Source: a bacterium
Lineage (GTDB): Bacteria > JACRDZ01 > JAQUKH01
DNA: 25,973 nt
Reading direction: 5' to 3'
NCBI GenBank assembly: GCA_028719205.1
Contig: JAQUKH010000035.1
Location: forward strand, 1-25,973
Part shown: positions 1 to 6,726 of the stretch, piece after piece
Numbering within the stretch: position 1 is the stretch's first letter
Layout: each line of letters starts with the position of its first letter
Notes under the pieces: model-generated
Seen by the model: only the letters and a program-made list of their open reading frames with translations
Told to the model about the DNA's origin: nothing
Database searches by the model: none
Translations under genes and position numbers: made by a program

Positions 1-313
1 TTGAATGATCCGGATGGCTGTCAGCCGATATTGCTATAAATACCACATTTTCATTGCATAAATCTTCTATCTTTCTGGAACTGGTTATTCCTCTTGAATA
101 GGCTAGCAATACTATCTTTAACAATATTGAAGGGTCAAAAGCGGTTGCTCCGGTTTTATCGTTTTTGTATTTTGATTCAAAAACTGACAAATCAATATAA
201 TTGTCTACTATCTGGTTTATCGCTTCTTCGAAACTTCCGGGTAATATTTGCTGATCGTATCGGACAGGGAGCATAATGGTCTGTTCATAAGAATAGTTTT
301 TAAAGCGGGCCAT
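1..313 (-). CDS. Transposase N-terminus, IS1182/IS5-like (partial, runs off left edge)
   Basis: The first 104 codons of a transposase are visible, starting MARFKNYSYEQTIMLPVRYD. The segment continues with a typical DUF772-like helical N-terminal domain (FDPSILLKIVLLAYSRGITSSR, then a region containing NVVFIAISADSHPDHS). This is the hallmark of IS1182-type and related DDE transposases. The catalytic acidic residues lie outside the window. A good ribosome binding site (AAGGAG, 325-330) precedes the ATG. The gene reads away from the cassette array, and the IS end probably lies just before the attC at 416. Family placement is from memory of the N-terminal pattern; IS1182 versus a close relative is not settled. 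Confidence 0.8.
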   Translation of the reverse strand, partial: MARFKNYSYEQTIMLPVRYDQQILPGSFEEAINQIVDNYIDLSVFESKYKNDKTGATAFDPSILLKIVLLAYSRGITSSRKIEDLCNENVVFIAISADSHPDHS

Positions 314-415
314 TTAAATACTTTCTCCTTTCAGTTATAATATAATATTTACATTATACCTGATATTTTAATCAAAAGAAAGTATTTATTAGGGGAAAAT
401 GGGGTTTTTCGACAG
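314..415 (-). promoter_or_regulatory. Left IS end with -10 box and RBS for the transposase
   Basis: This stretch carries AAGGAG (325-330) and a consensus TATAAT on the minus strand (353-358); the -35 region is poor. The segment at about 380-413, a run of Gs and As ending in a GTCGAA-like string on the complementary strand, is likely the terminal part of the IS. It abuts the R' box of the outermost attC. The other end of the element is not in the window, so its inverted repeat cannot be confirmed. Confidence 0.45.
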
Positions 416-1148
<733 letters not shown>

Positions 1149-1154
1149 GTTTGG

Positions 1155-1183
1155 ATTATAGCATTTTTTTATATTTTTATCTA
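1155..1183 (-). promoter_or_regulatory. Internal promoter of the mntA-hepT pair
   Basis: On the minus strand TAGATA (1183-1178), a 17-nt spacer and TATAAT (1160-1155) precede the mntA ATG at 1148 by six bases. The predicted start of transcription is at or next to the ATG, predicting a leaderless message. Toxin-antitoxin cassettes in large integrons commonly carry their own promoter. Confidence 0.6.
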
Positions 1184-1263
1184 TGTTGATTTAAAAATCT
1201 GTATTTACCATAATTGTCGATAAAATTATAGAGTAGGGTTGGTAAGTGTTAATATTCATAACG

Positions 1264-1521
1264 TTATTTTTTTATCTTATTTTTTATTACAATTGCAGAA
1301 AATACTAATCCAATGCTTGCTAATAAATATTGTTTGCCTGCAATAAGAGCAAAAAAAGCACTCGATGAACAAAGAAAGGCTCCAGGTTTAATTAATTTTA
1401 GGCCGAAAGGTTTATATAAAACATAAGATGATATCATTCCAATAAAAAGAATAATAAATCCTAAGATTAAACATATTATGGCTATTCCGCCCAATATTAG
1501 AGGAAAATTATTAAAATTCAT
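1264..1521 (-). CDS. Small membrane protein of unknown function, cassette 6
   Basis: An 85-aa, strongly hydrophobic protein with about three membrane segments (roughly residues 6-32, 42-62 and 64-80) and a basic tail ending KNKIKK. I do not recognise a family. It is the first gene of cassette 6 and is followed after about 115 bp by mntA-hepT, with no full attC between. The gene begins 29 nt inside the cassette (cut at 1555/1556). No good SD precedes the ATG; an AT-rich leader lies between the cut and the start. It could be an accessory of the toxin-antitoxin pair or an independent passenger; the sequence does not decide. Confidence 0.7.
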   Translation of the reverse strand: MNFNNFPLILGGIAIICLILGFIILFIGMISSYVLYKPFGLKLIKPGAFLCSSSAFFALIAGKQYLLASIGLVFSAIVIKNKIKK

Positions 1522-1549
1522 ATATATTTATGTTTTATTATTTAATTGT

Positions 1550-1608
1550 TTTTAACGTTGAAAACTCAGGCGCCGCCATAGGCGGTCGCCTGTAGTGCGA
1601 TGTTAAGA
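1550..1608 (-). other. attC site of cassette 5 (attC B)
   Basis: R' GTTAAAA (1556-1550) and R'' TCTTAAC (1608-1602) on the minus strand bound a palindrome with arms CAGGCG/CGCCTG and a central GCCGCC...GGCGG hairpin with an ATA loop. Length is 59 bp. R'' differs at one base from the complement of the cassette 5 start. Confidence 0.88.
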
Positions 1609-1646
1609 CTTTTATTTAAACATTATCTCATCAATCTTTTTTTTAG

Positions 1647-2282
1647 CTATTGTATTTCTTTCCAAGCCCTAAAATCAAAAGTGCCACCTATCCATTGGGT
1701 ATTAGAGATATTTTCTGTTGGGGATTTAAGTACGCAATTTGTAGTATTAAATCCCATAAAAAAAGTCCCTGAGTTTTGAGAATAAAAGCCAAAATTAATA
1801 GTTGCTAATAATCCATCACCACTTACTCCCACGGTATCATTTTCACGATTAATTTCAATACTTATTTTTCTTTTATCTTTAACAGTAGTTGAAAAAGTTG
1901 TTATTCCCCCATCTTGTTTTAAGAAATCACCTTCAATGTACTTCTCGGCACTCATACCATAATAGGAAGTAGAAGTATCATAAAATATCTCTAATTTTAT
2001 ATTAGATACATGTTCAACTCTTTTTGCTCTTACTTCTATAGAAACACCTCCACCATGATGAATATGAGTAGTACCATAGCTATTATATAAATAAATTGAA
2101 TTGTTAATTGGGGTTTCATCTGGTTTAAAAGAAATAGCGTTATCATAGGAAACCTCTGGGCCATCAAAACCCCAAATAAGAAAATCACTAAAAGCTTTAT
2201 CATCTTTCTTACTACAGGAAATAAGAAAAGAAAGACTTAAAATAATTATTCCTATTAAAACAAATTCAATATTATTTTTCAT
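1647..2282 (-). CDS. Cohesin-like lipoprotein, cassette 5
   Basis: A 211-aa predicted lipoprotein: hydrophobic signal (residues 5-22) ending in lipobox LISC with C23. Residues about 75-195 follow the cohesin pattern: a strand pair with IKLEIFYD, then EGDFLKQDGG, a KISIEINRE strand, and VGVSGDGLLATINF. This fits a cohesin/type I carbohydrate-binding-associated beta-sandwich. Cohesins bind dockerins in cellulosomes but are also found alone on cell surfaces; no dockerin partner is visible. The ATG is only about 6 nt after the cassette cut, so there is no room for an SD inside the cassette and translation may be leaderless or use upstream sequence. Domain call is by pattern recall. Confidence 0.72.
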   Translation of the reverse strand: MKNNIEFVLIGIIILSLSFLISCSKKDDKAFSDFLIWGFDGPEVSYDNAISFKPDETPINNSIYLYNSYGTTHIHHGGGVSIEVRAKRVEHVSNIKLEIFYDTSTSYYGMSAEKYIEGDFLKQDGGITTFSTTVKDKRKISIEINRENDTVGVSGDGLLATINFGFYSQNSGTFFMGFNTTNCVLKSPTENISNTQWIGGTFDFRAWKEIQ

Positions 2283-2327
2283 TTTTAACGAACTAGCTCA
2301 GGCGCGGCTATAAGCCGTCGCCTGAAG
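2283..2327 (-). other. attC site of cassette 4, left part (attC C, split by IS)
   Basis: The part with R' GTTAAAA (2289-2283) and the central hairpin (CAGGCG ... CGCCTG, with GGC and GCC around an ATA loop). The site resumes at 3727 after the IS. Joining 2327 to 3727 gives a 58-bp attC with the 10-nt L'-R' spacer seen in the other sites. Confidence 0.85.
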
Positions 2328-2334
2328 TGATAGT

Positions 2335-2348
2335 ATGAAAACGTGCCT
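2335..2348 (+). repeat. Left subterminal inverted repeat of the IS
   Basis: ATGAAAACGTGCCT pairs with 3710-3723 at 13 of 14 bases (G/A difference at position 11). Confidence 0.85.
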
Positions 2349-2407
2349 ACCATAGGTTATAATATTTCCGCCAAGAAAAAACAATAACCTTAAAAAAGGA
2401 GGCACGT

Positions 2408-3424
2408 ATGTATACTATCGGTTGTGATCAACACAAAAAATATTCGTATTTAGTATCGAAAGATCAGAACGGTAACACCATTGATCAACAGAAATTATAC
2501 CACTCTGATAAGGAAAAGATAAGAGATTATTTTAAGTCTGTACCAAAAGATTCAATTGTAGTTTTGGAGAGTTGCGGTTTTGATCACTGGCTGGGAGATA
2601 TGGTAGAAGAAATAGGGTTGACAGTTAAATTAGCACATACCGCAAAAACAAAAGCAATAGCCGAAGAGAAAATAAAAACTGATAAAATAAGTGCGAACGT
2701 TTTGGCGGATCTATTGAGAGCAAATATGCTACCTGAGGCTTATCGTGCGCCCCGTGAAACGAGGGATGCCCGGGCAATGATGCGATACCGGCTAAGATTA
2801 ATTTCGATAAGGACTAATTTGAAGAATAAAATTCATTCGACAATTGATTACCAAGGGATACAGCAATCTTTTACTGATTTATATGGTAAAAGCGGTAGGA
2901 TATTTTTAGCCCAGTTAAATTTAAAAGAACCCTACAATTCTATAATAAAGAATTATTTATCGATAATAGATGAATTAACTGTTCTGATAAATAAAGTAGA
3001 TGTTCACTTAAGAAAACATTTAAAAATAAATAAGGATGCTCAACTTCTTAACACAATACCGGGAATAGGTGTTATTACAACACATACGATTTTAGCTGAG
3101 ATCGGAGACATAAGCCGGTTTAAAAACAGGCACAAGCTTGCGAGATATATCGGGATAGTTCCTTCATTGCATCAGAGCGGCCAGGTTTTATATCAGGGCA
3201 GAATAACTAAGCAGGGAAATAAATATTTAAGAACAGCTTTTGTGGAAGCTGCGCATACTGCTATGAAAAATGATCCATACTTAAAAAGTCATTTTGATAA
3301 AATATGTAATAAAAAAGGGTATGGAGTCGCGATAGTAGCAGTTACGCATAAACTTGTAAAATCGGTATATAAAATTTTAACTGAAAAAGTGGAATATAGA
3401 TATAGAGCCATATATAATGGGTGA
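2408..3424 (+). CDS. IS110/IS1111-family DEDD transposase
   Basis: A 338-aa transposase with an N-terminal RuvC-like DEDD domain (D7 in IGCDQHK, E54 in VVLES, D92 in KTDK) and a C-terminal Transposase_20 domain with NTIPGIGVITTHTILAEIG and the serine motif HQSGQ (S257) used as nucleophile in this family. The SD AAAGGAGG lies at 2394-2401. The usual second aspartate of the TDxxD pair is serine (S95, codon AGT), which could weaken or abolish catalysis. Otherwise the frame is full length and uninterrupted. Family members recombine DNA guided by a structured RNA made from the element's non-coding end; here the candidate RNA lies just downstream. Confidence 0.93.
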   Translation: MYTIGCDQHKKYSYLVSKDQNGNTIDQQKLYHSDKEKIRDYFKSVPKDSIVVLESCGFDHWLGDMVEEIGLTVKLAHTAKTKAIAEEKIKTDKISANVLADLLRANMLPEAYRAPRETRDARAMMRYRLRLISIRTNLKNKIHSTIDYQGIQQSFTDLYGKSGRIFLAQLNLKEPYNSIIKNYLSIIDELTVLINKVDVHLRKHLKINKDAQLLNTIPGIGVITTHTILAEIGDISRFKNRHKLARYIGIVPSLHQSGQVLYQGRITKQGNKYLRTAFVEAAHTAMKNDPYLKSHFDKICNKKGYGVAIVAVTHKLVKSVYKILTEKVEYRYRAIYNG

Positions 3425-3660
3425 TGCCGTTAACAAGGCTGGCATAAATAAAGGCCGTTGAAGTGATTGGCACACCCTGTCATAATTACTATTGTGCGCA
3501 AAGACAGCGCGAATGGATGAATTGGCTATATTTTTTTGTCAGCTGGAATGCTCTATATTTAAATGAATTGTGAATAGTGCCGTTCTGTTGATAATAAAAT
3601 CTTATCAACAGAACTTGGATAACTACTTCGTAGTTACCCACACTCTTCACAATATGATTA
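3425..3660 (+). ncRNA. Candidate bridge/seek guide RNA of the IS1111-type element
   Basis: The region after the transposase stop is non-coding and strongly structured. Hairpin 1 has stem ATGCC/GGCAT (3424-3428, 3441-3445) with a loop holding TTAACAAGGC (3430-3439), complementary at 9 of 10 bases to the right attC flank and identical in TAACAAGGC to attC F. Hairpin 2 (stem GCC/GGC) has a loop with TGAAGTGAT (3459-3467), identical to the left junction at 2323-2331. Further on, an outer stem 3567-3579/3641-3653 encloses a perfect 13-bp hairpin (3582-3594/3602-3614) and a TTCG-capped hairpin (3617-3639). IS1111 guide RNAs are known to come from the end downstream of the transposase. RNA limits are estimates. 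Confidence 0.62.
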
Positions 3661-3701
3661 TTGATATCTCTTCCTGAAAGGACGTATAGGTTATTTTTTG
3701 C

Positions 3702-3707
3702 TTGACA
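3702..3707 (+). promoter_or_regulatory. Outward TTGACA at the IS right end
   Basis: A perfect -35 hexamer pointing out of the right end. In IS110/IS1111 circles such a box joins a -10 from the left end to drive the transposase. Here the joined spacing to the candidate -10 boxes (GATGAT at 17 nt, TAGTAT at about 23 nt) is not ideal, so function is uncertain. Confidence 0.35.
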
Positions 3708-3709
3708 GG

Positions 3710-3723
3710 AGGTACGTTTTCAT
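3710..3723 (-). repeat. Right subterminal inverted repeat of the IS
   Basis: Partner of 2335-2348; three bases (GGA) separate it from the attC remainder. Confidence 0.85.
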
Positions 3724-3726
3724 GGA

Positions 3727-3739
3727 CGCCTGGTTAAAA
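3727..3739 (-). other. attC site of cassette 4, right part (R'' end)
   Basis: Contains R'' TTTTAAC (3739-3733) and the L'-R' spacer bases CGCCTG. R'' is the exact complement of the cassette 4 start (GTTAAAA at attC D), confirming that this fragment belongs to cassette 4 and was displaced by the IS. Confidence 0.82.
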
Positions 3740-3762
3740 GTTTCTATTTACTATTAAATTAT

Positions 3763-4251
3763 TTAATTAAAATTGTTTGAATCTATTATCAATTTTATAT
3801 CTTCGGCAATCGTTGTTGTGTCAGTATACCAGTTACCTGCTGTATCAAGTAGCCTTCTGTTATCGAAGAAAGCGTTAGATTCAATATTAAATTCTTTTAA
3901 TTTTCCAACATCATCTCTTATTGTTATAGTTTTATTATAATAACTTGGAGCTTGAGATGAGGGCCCTTGTGACCAAGCCATATTTAGTGTTCTTGATTCG
4001 TTTGCAGGAATAATTTCTTCTTTATCACTGACACGTTGCTCAGGGAATTGTGAATCATTTGGTCCTTGCCAAATTGAAAATATTTCACCTGAAAAAACTT
4101 TATATTTTGCAATAATATTTTTTGATAATTTGTTTTCTATAACAAGCGTTGCACGTTCTTGACGATATTCTTTATCTCCAGCAATTCCGCAACCATTGAA
4201 AAACAAAAATACTGTTAATAAAAACATGAGCTTCAAAAAAATATTTTTCAT
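3763..4251 (-). CDS. Predicted lipoprotein of unknown function, cassette 4
   Basis: A 162-aa protein with a lipoprotein-type signal (charged start MKNIFLK, hydrophobic core 8-18, FFNGC with C21; asparagine before the glycine is unusual). The mature part is hydrophilic and predicted beta-rich (ATLVIENKLSKNIIAKYKV, then YNKTITIRDD). I do not recognise a family. AAAGGAAAA precedes the ATG by about 4 nt, and the cassette cut (4267/4268) is only 17 nt upstream, so the SD sits at the very start of the cassette. The stop lies 23 nt before the R'' box. An IS split the attC that follows, which should block excision of this cassette. Confidence 0.78.
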   Translation of the reverse strand: MKNIFLKLMFLLTVFLFFNGCGIAGDKEYRQERATLVIENKLSKNIIAKYKVFSGEIFSIWQGPNDSQFPEQRVSDKEEIIPANESRTLNMAWSQGPSSQAPSYYNKTITIRDDVGKLKEFNIESNAFFDNRRLLDTAGNWYTDTTTIAEDIKLIIDSNNFN

Positions 4252-4261
4252 TATTTTCCTT

Positions 4262-4339
4262 TTTTAACATTAGAAATCAGGGAATCGCCGAAGGGCAATC
4301 GCCTACTGGCGATCGATTTCCTGCATTGAGTTGTTGCCC
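4262..4339 (-). other. attC site of cassette 3 (attC D)
   Basis: R' GTTAAAA (4268-4262) and R'' GGGCAAC (4339-4333) on the minus strand bound an imperfect 78-bp palindrome with outer arms CAGGGAATCG/CGATTTCCTG and repeated GGCGAT/ATCGCC segments. R'' is the complement of GTTGCCC at the start of cassette 3. Confidence 0.86.
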
Positions 4340-4352
4340 GTTTCTAATTGAA

Positions 4353-4856
4353 TTATTTTATTAATTTATTTTTTATTAAATATTTTCGTCCTGTATGGGT
4401 TAAACTCCATGTATAGTAATCGTTAAAGTCGTTTGCATAGATAACATGGACTTTGTTAATTAGATTTTTTATTTTGAGTTCATTTATATAAAACTCAATA
4501 ATTGTTTCTTCTATATTTAAGAATTTTGAAATTTGTTCTGGTGTTACTTCTTGATTTGTTTGATATTTTGATAGAAATAAAAGAATTTTTATTTCAATAT
4601 CATTAAGCTTTATATATATTTTTTTAAATAACAACAGGAGGATAAAAAATGACATTAACATCAATGATAAATTGGTTTCTACCTGCAATAATAGCATTTT
4701 TAATATACGATTGGTTATTATTCCCTTGTGGAAAAAGGGTAGAAATATTTGAAGCAAGAGATAAGATATTGAAAATAAAGCTGAAAGAAACTGAATGGGA
4801 GATACACAAAATTCTTGATAAATCTTATGTACGAGGTTTATTAATTTTTTTCTCAT
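4353..4856 (-). CDS. Membrane-anchored winged-helix protein, cassette 3
   Basis: A 167-aa protein with two predicted membrane helices (about 20-43 and 62-80) and a cytosolic C-terminal winged-helix-like domain (85-160: IKILLFLSKYQTNQ, then PEQISKFLNIEETIIEFYINELK, ending YYTWSLTHTGRKYLI). The wing pattern LTxxGRxYL is typical of wHTH regulators and of membrane proteins of the SieB-like type. Function unknown; a phage-exclusion role is only a guess from architecture. The ATG lies 26 nt after the cassette cut without an SD. Its leader shares 22 identical bases with that of cassette 1. A plus-strand frame overlaps the gene and is judged spurious. Confidence 0.75.
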   Translation of the reverse strand: MRKKLINLVHKIYQEFCVSPIQFLSALFSISYLLLQIFLPFFHKGIITNRILKMLLLQVETNLSLMLMSFFILLLLFKKIYIKLNDIEIKILLFLSKYQTNQEVTPEQISKFLNIEETIIEFYINELKIKNLINKVHVIYANDFNDYYTWSLTHTGRKYLIKNKLIK

Positions 4857-4876
4857 TTTATTTATTTATTATCTTC

Positions 4877-4958
4877 GGGCAACGCTACAAACTCAGCGGT
4901 TCTTAATGGCGGCGGTTTTTCGCCGCTATTAAGAATCCGCTGCAGTGCTTTGTTGAAA
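4877..4958 (-). other. attC site of cassette 2 (attC E)
   Basis: R' GTTGCCC (4883-4877) and R'' TTTCAAC (4958-4952). An 82-bp palindrome: outer arms CAGCGG/CCGCTG, long stem TTCTTAAT/ATTAAGAA and GGCGGCG/CGCCGC-type apex. R'' is complementary to the first bases of cassette 2 (GTTGAAA). Confidence 0.88.
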
Positions 4959-4965
4959 ATTTAAT

Positions 4966-5757
4966 TTATTTCTGATTTTTGATTTCTTTTTTTAATTCAA
5001 TTATAGTAATTTCTTTTGGTATTTTATCAGTATCATTTTCCCAACACACGAGACACAGTGGGGATGTGTTTTTCCAACTGCCATTTTTAATTTCCTCGTG
5101 TGTAAAGATATTTGAGCTTTTATGCTCAAATTCAATATATATTGGAAAATATTTATCTTTTTTTATTTTTGATTTTATTAATGCTTTACAATCTGGGAAT
5201 TTATGTGTCCATAGTTCTTCTATAATTAAGTTATAATTATGACATAAATGTCCAAATAAAAGAATTACAGAATTTTCATTAGTAGGTTCACTAGAAAAAA
5301 TAGAATCAGTTAAAGGCTTAGGTTTATAATTTGTTTCATTGTCAGGCTCAGAAATTTGCAACATTTGCCATAATTCACTTTTGTATGTTCTTTTTCCTAC
5401 TTTTTGCCTTAGCGTAGGGTCATTTTTATATTGACTTTCTTTTGATTTTTTTTGCTTTTTTGAAAAATTTTGAGAATGAAGAAGGTCATTAGGATATTTT
5501 ATGGAATATGCTTTAGAAGTCATATTATGTTTTTTTTCTAAATGTCCACCTGACAAACGAGAACATTTTTCTTTACATATTTGACATACAACGTAGTCTT
5601 CACCCTCATTAAAAGCAGAGCCATGTTTTTCCATGAAATCATAGTAATTAGTTTTATGGGAATTAGGTATGTGGAAATATTTAAAGCCTTCTTCTGTCAT
5701 TGTAGTTTTACATTCAGGGCATGTAATAAGTTGATTGCTTTTTGATTTATTTGTCAT
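4966..5757 (-). CDS. Zinc-finger PD-(D/E)XK nuclease candidate, cassette 2
   Basis: A 263-aa protein. Two zinc-finger-like motifs lie at the N-terminus: C13-x2-C16 with H29/H34, and C58-x2-C61 with H72/H77, the second resembling Ros/MucR fingers (CQICKEKCSRLSGGHLEKKH). After a basic linker, the C-terminal half has the restriction-enzyme core P188-D189 ... E211-x-K213 in IEFEHKSSNIF, followed by LCLVCWENDTDKIP and a final strand, a pattern recalled from PD-(D/E)XK domains. A DNA-cleaving role, perhaps anti-phage, is inferred. AAGGA lies about 11 nt before the ATG. It is the second gene of a two-gene cassette and its stop is 7 bp from R''. Confidence 0.72.
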   Translation of the reverse strand: MTNKSKSNQLITCPECKTTMTEEGFKYFHIPNSHKTNYYDFMEKHGSAFNEGEDYVVCQICKEKCSRLSGGHLEKKHNMTSKAYSIKYPNDLLHSQNFSKKQKKSKESQYKNDPTLRQKVGKRTYKSELWQMLQISEPDNETNYKPKPLTDSIFSSEPTNENSVILLFGHLCHNYNLIIEELWTHKFPDCKALIKSKIKKDKYFPIYIEFEHKSSNIFTHEEIKNGSWKNTSPLCLVCWENDTDKIPKEITIIELKKEIKNQK

Positions 5758-5815
5758 ATTATGTATTTCCTTACTTTCATTTCGGTATATTTATCTAATA
5801 CCTATTTAATCAATA

Positions 5816-6238
5816 TTATTCTATTACAAAACAAGGAATCTCTTTCATTATTTTATCAATTATTATATTACAATATTCTATCCCTTCAAGATTTATTTTC
5901 GGCGCCATAATTTCTTTGTAAAAATGATTGGTGTAGTATGGAGACCTATAAGGTATATAAATTAACGCGTCTAGAGGCATATCTTGTGAAGGTGGTATTG
6001 TTTCAAATTTGATTTTTAAAAATCCAAATATTTCTGTAAAATTTTTTACCCATTCAATGGGTTCCGTTTCAATGTCAGGAGAGGATATTACAAGAGGTGC
6101 ATCCAGAAGTAAATTAATAGTTCCGGTATGATAACTATCAATATTAGGTATATATTTTTTAAAAAATGGCTTTTGTTTTGGAATATTAATACTTGATGCT
6201 GCCCCGAAACCTTTTTGTATTTTTCCTTTTATTTTCAT
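5816..6238 (-). CDS. Unknown protein, possible riboflavin-kinase-like fold, cassette 2
   Basis: A 140-aa soluble protein, first gene of cassette 2. The start ATG (6238) is preferred; an in-frame TTG at 6253 would lie on the cassette cut itself. Neither has an SD. The segment KGKIQKGFGAASS, followed by YHTGTINLLLDAPL (about 40-53), recalls the layout of CTP-dependent riboflavin kinases (G-x-G near the start, then PGTLN), but identity is too low to assign that activity. The end PCFVIE is followed by a 58-bp gap to the nuclease gene. Sharing one cassette suggests a joint role; not proven. Confidence 0.7.
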   Translation of the reverse strand: MKIKGKIQKGFGAASSINIPKQKPFFKKYIPNIDSYHTGTINLLLDAPLVISSPDIETEPIEWVKNFTEIFGFLKIKFETIPPSQDMPLDALIYIPYRSPYYTNHFYKEIMAPKINLEGIEYCNIIIDKIMKEIPCFVIE

Positions 6239-6247
6239 TATATTATT

Positions 6248-6322
6248 TTTCAACGATGAAGTTCAGGGAGCCGGCGAAGCGAACCCCCGAAGGGGGCGGG
6301 TTCCTGCAACGCCTTGTTAGCC
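6248..6322 (-). other. attC site of cassette 1 (attC F)
   Basis: R' GTTGAAA (6254-6248) and R'' GGCTAAC (6322-6316) on the minus strand. It reads GGCTAACAAGGCGTTGCAGG at its 5' end, the classic attC start, with a GC-rich hairpin CCCCCTTCGGGGG and arms CAGG(AACC) / (GGCTC)CCTG. Length 75 bp. This site fixes the array orientation on the minus strand. Confidence 0.92.
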
Positions 6323-6369
6323 GTCTTAATATATTTTTCTTAATCATCTTAATTCAAGGAGTGTAAATT

Positions 6370-6597
6370 ATGCAATTATTACCAAAAGACCAAATAAAAA
6401 TTATAGTTAATGACCTTGATAATACTGAAATTATTGCTGGCATTCATTCACATATTATTGATGGTCATAATATAAGATGTTGGGAAAAATATAAAGTTTC
6501 AGATCTTCCGAACGATCTCATTGATTCTAATGATTTGAAACGTTGTGGAATCAATTTGGTGGACGGAAGAGCCTTCGGGCGTACTAAAATATTCTAA
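6370..6597 (+). CDS. Possible small antisense-orientation ORF in cassette 1
   Basis: A 75-aa frame on the plus strand with a good SD (AAGGAG 6356-6361, 8-nt spacer, ATG). Its first two thirds (KDQIKIIVNDLDNTEIIAG, WEKYKVSDLPNDLIDSNDL) look protein-like and occupy bases that the minus-strand gene does not use. The last third overlaps that gene head-on, so at most one strand is conserved there. No family recognised. It would be transcribed against the cassette promoter. Confidence 0.35.
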   Translation: MQLLPKDQIKIIVNDLDNTEIIAGIHSHIIDGHNIRCWEKYKVSDLPNDLIDSNDLKRCGINLVDGRAFGRTKIF

Positions 6598-6720
6598 TCC
6601 ATTTGTTTCAGTATATGAACCAAAATTATTAGATATTAATATTTCTTGAAAATGGATTATTGTATATCTTTTACCGGAATTTGATTTAGCAATAAATCTA
6701 TCAATTTCTTTTATTTTAAT
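6499..6720 (-). CDS. Cassette 1 small protein with ATT start codon
   Basis: A 73-aa frame beginning ATT AAA ATA AAA, six bases after a perfect AAGGAG (6727-6732). No ATG, GTG or TTG is available near the front, so standard gene callers miss it. The product (IKIKEIDRFIAKSNSGKRYT, then IIHFQEILIS, NGLEYFSTPEGSSVHQID, TTFQIIRINEI) fits, from memory, a common small-protein family with a YTIxxYQE, then GLKxLxTxDGxxVN, then FxI(V) pattern; function unknown. Relatives begin MK-, so ATT probably replaced ATG. Either ATT is used, as in infC-type rare starts, or the gene is silenced. It is the cassette nearest the cassette promoter. Confidence 0.65.
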   Translation of the reverse strand: MKIKEIDRFIAKSNSGKRYTIIHFQEILISNNFGSYTETNGLEYFSTPEGSSVHQIDSTTFQIIRINEIVRKI

Positions 6721-6726
6721 TTTTTT

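Larger units (their letters stand above)
2328..3726 (+). mobile_element. IS110-family, IS1111-type element inserted in attC
   Basis: A 1399-bp element. Subterminal inverted repeats ATGAAAACGTGCCT (2335-2348) and its complement AGGTACGTTTTCAT (3710-3723) match at 13 of 14 bases. Seven bases lie outside the left repeat and three outside the right, the arrangement known for the IS1111 group. There is no target duplication. The transposase fills 2408-3424 and a 300-bp non-coding right end follows. The element sits in the L'-R' spacer of attC C, as does the described IS1111-attC group, which targets integron recombination sites. Exact ends are set by restoring an intact attC and may be off by 1-2 bases. 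Confidence 0.9.

Noticed and set aside
94-276. 60-aa plus-strand frame
   Set aside because: Antisense to the partial transposase, which has the SD and family pattern.
1257-1266. ATAACGTTAT resembling an R''-R' fusion left by deletion of an attC
   Set aside because: Its arms do not match the start of cassette 6 (GTTAAAA), whereas attC A does. It is better read as a chance palindrome at the stop codon, making cassette 6 a three-gene unit.
4649-4906. 85-aa hydrophobic plus-strand frame with a good AGGAGG
   Set aside because: It lies antisense to the cassette 3 gene, whose winged-helix end is convincing, runs against the cassette promoter and ends inside attC E. Its hydrophobicity reflects the AT-rich membrane-helix codons on the other strand.
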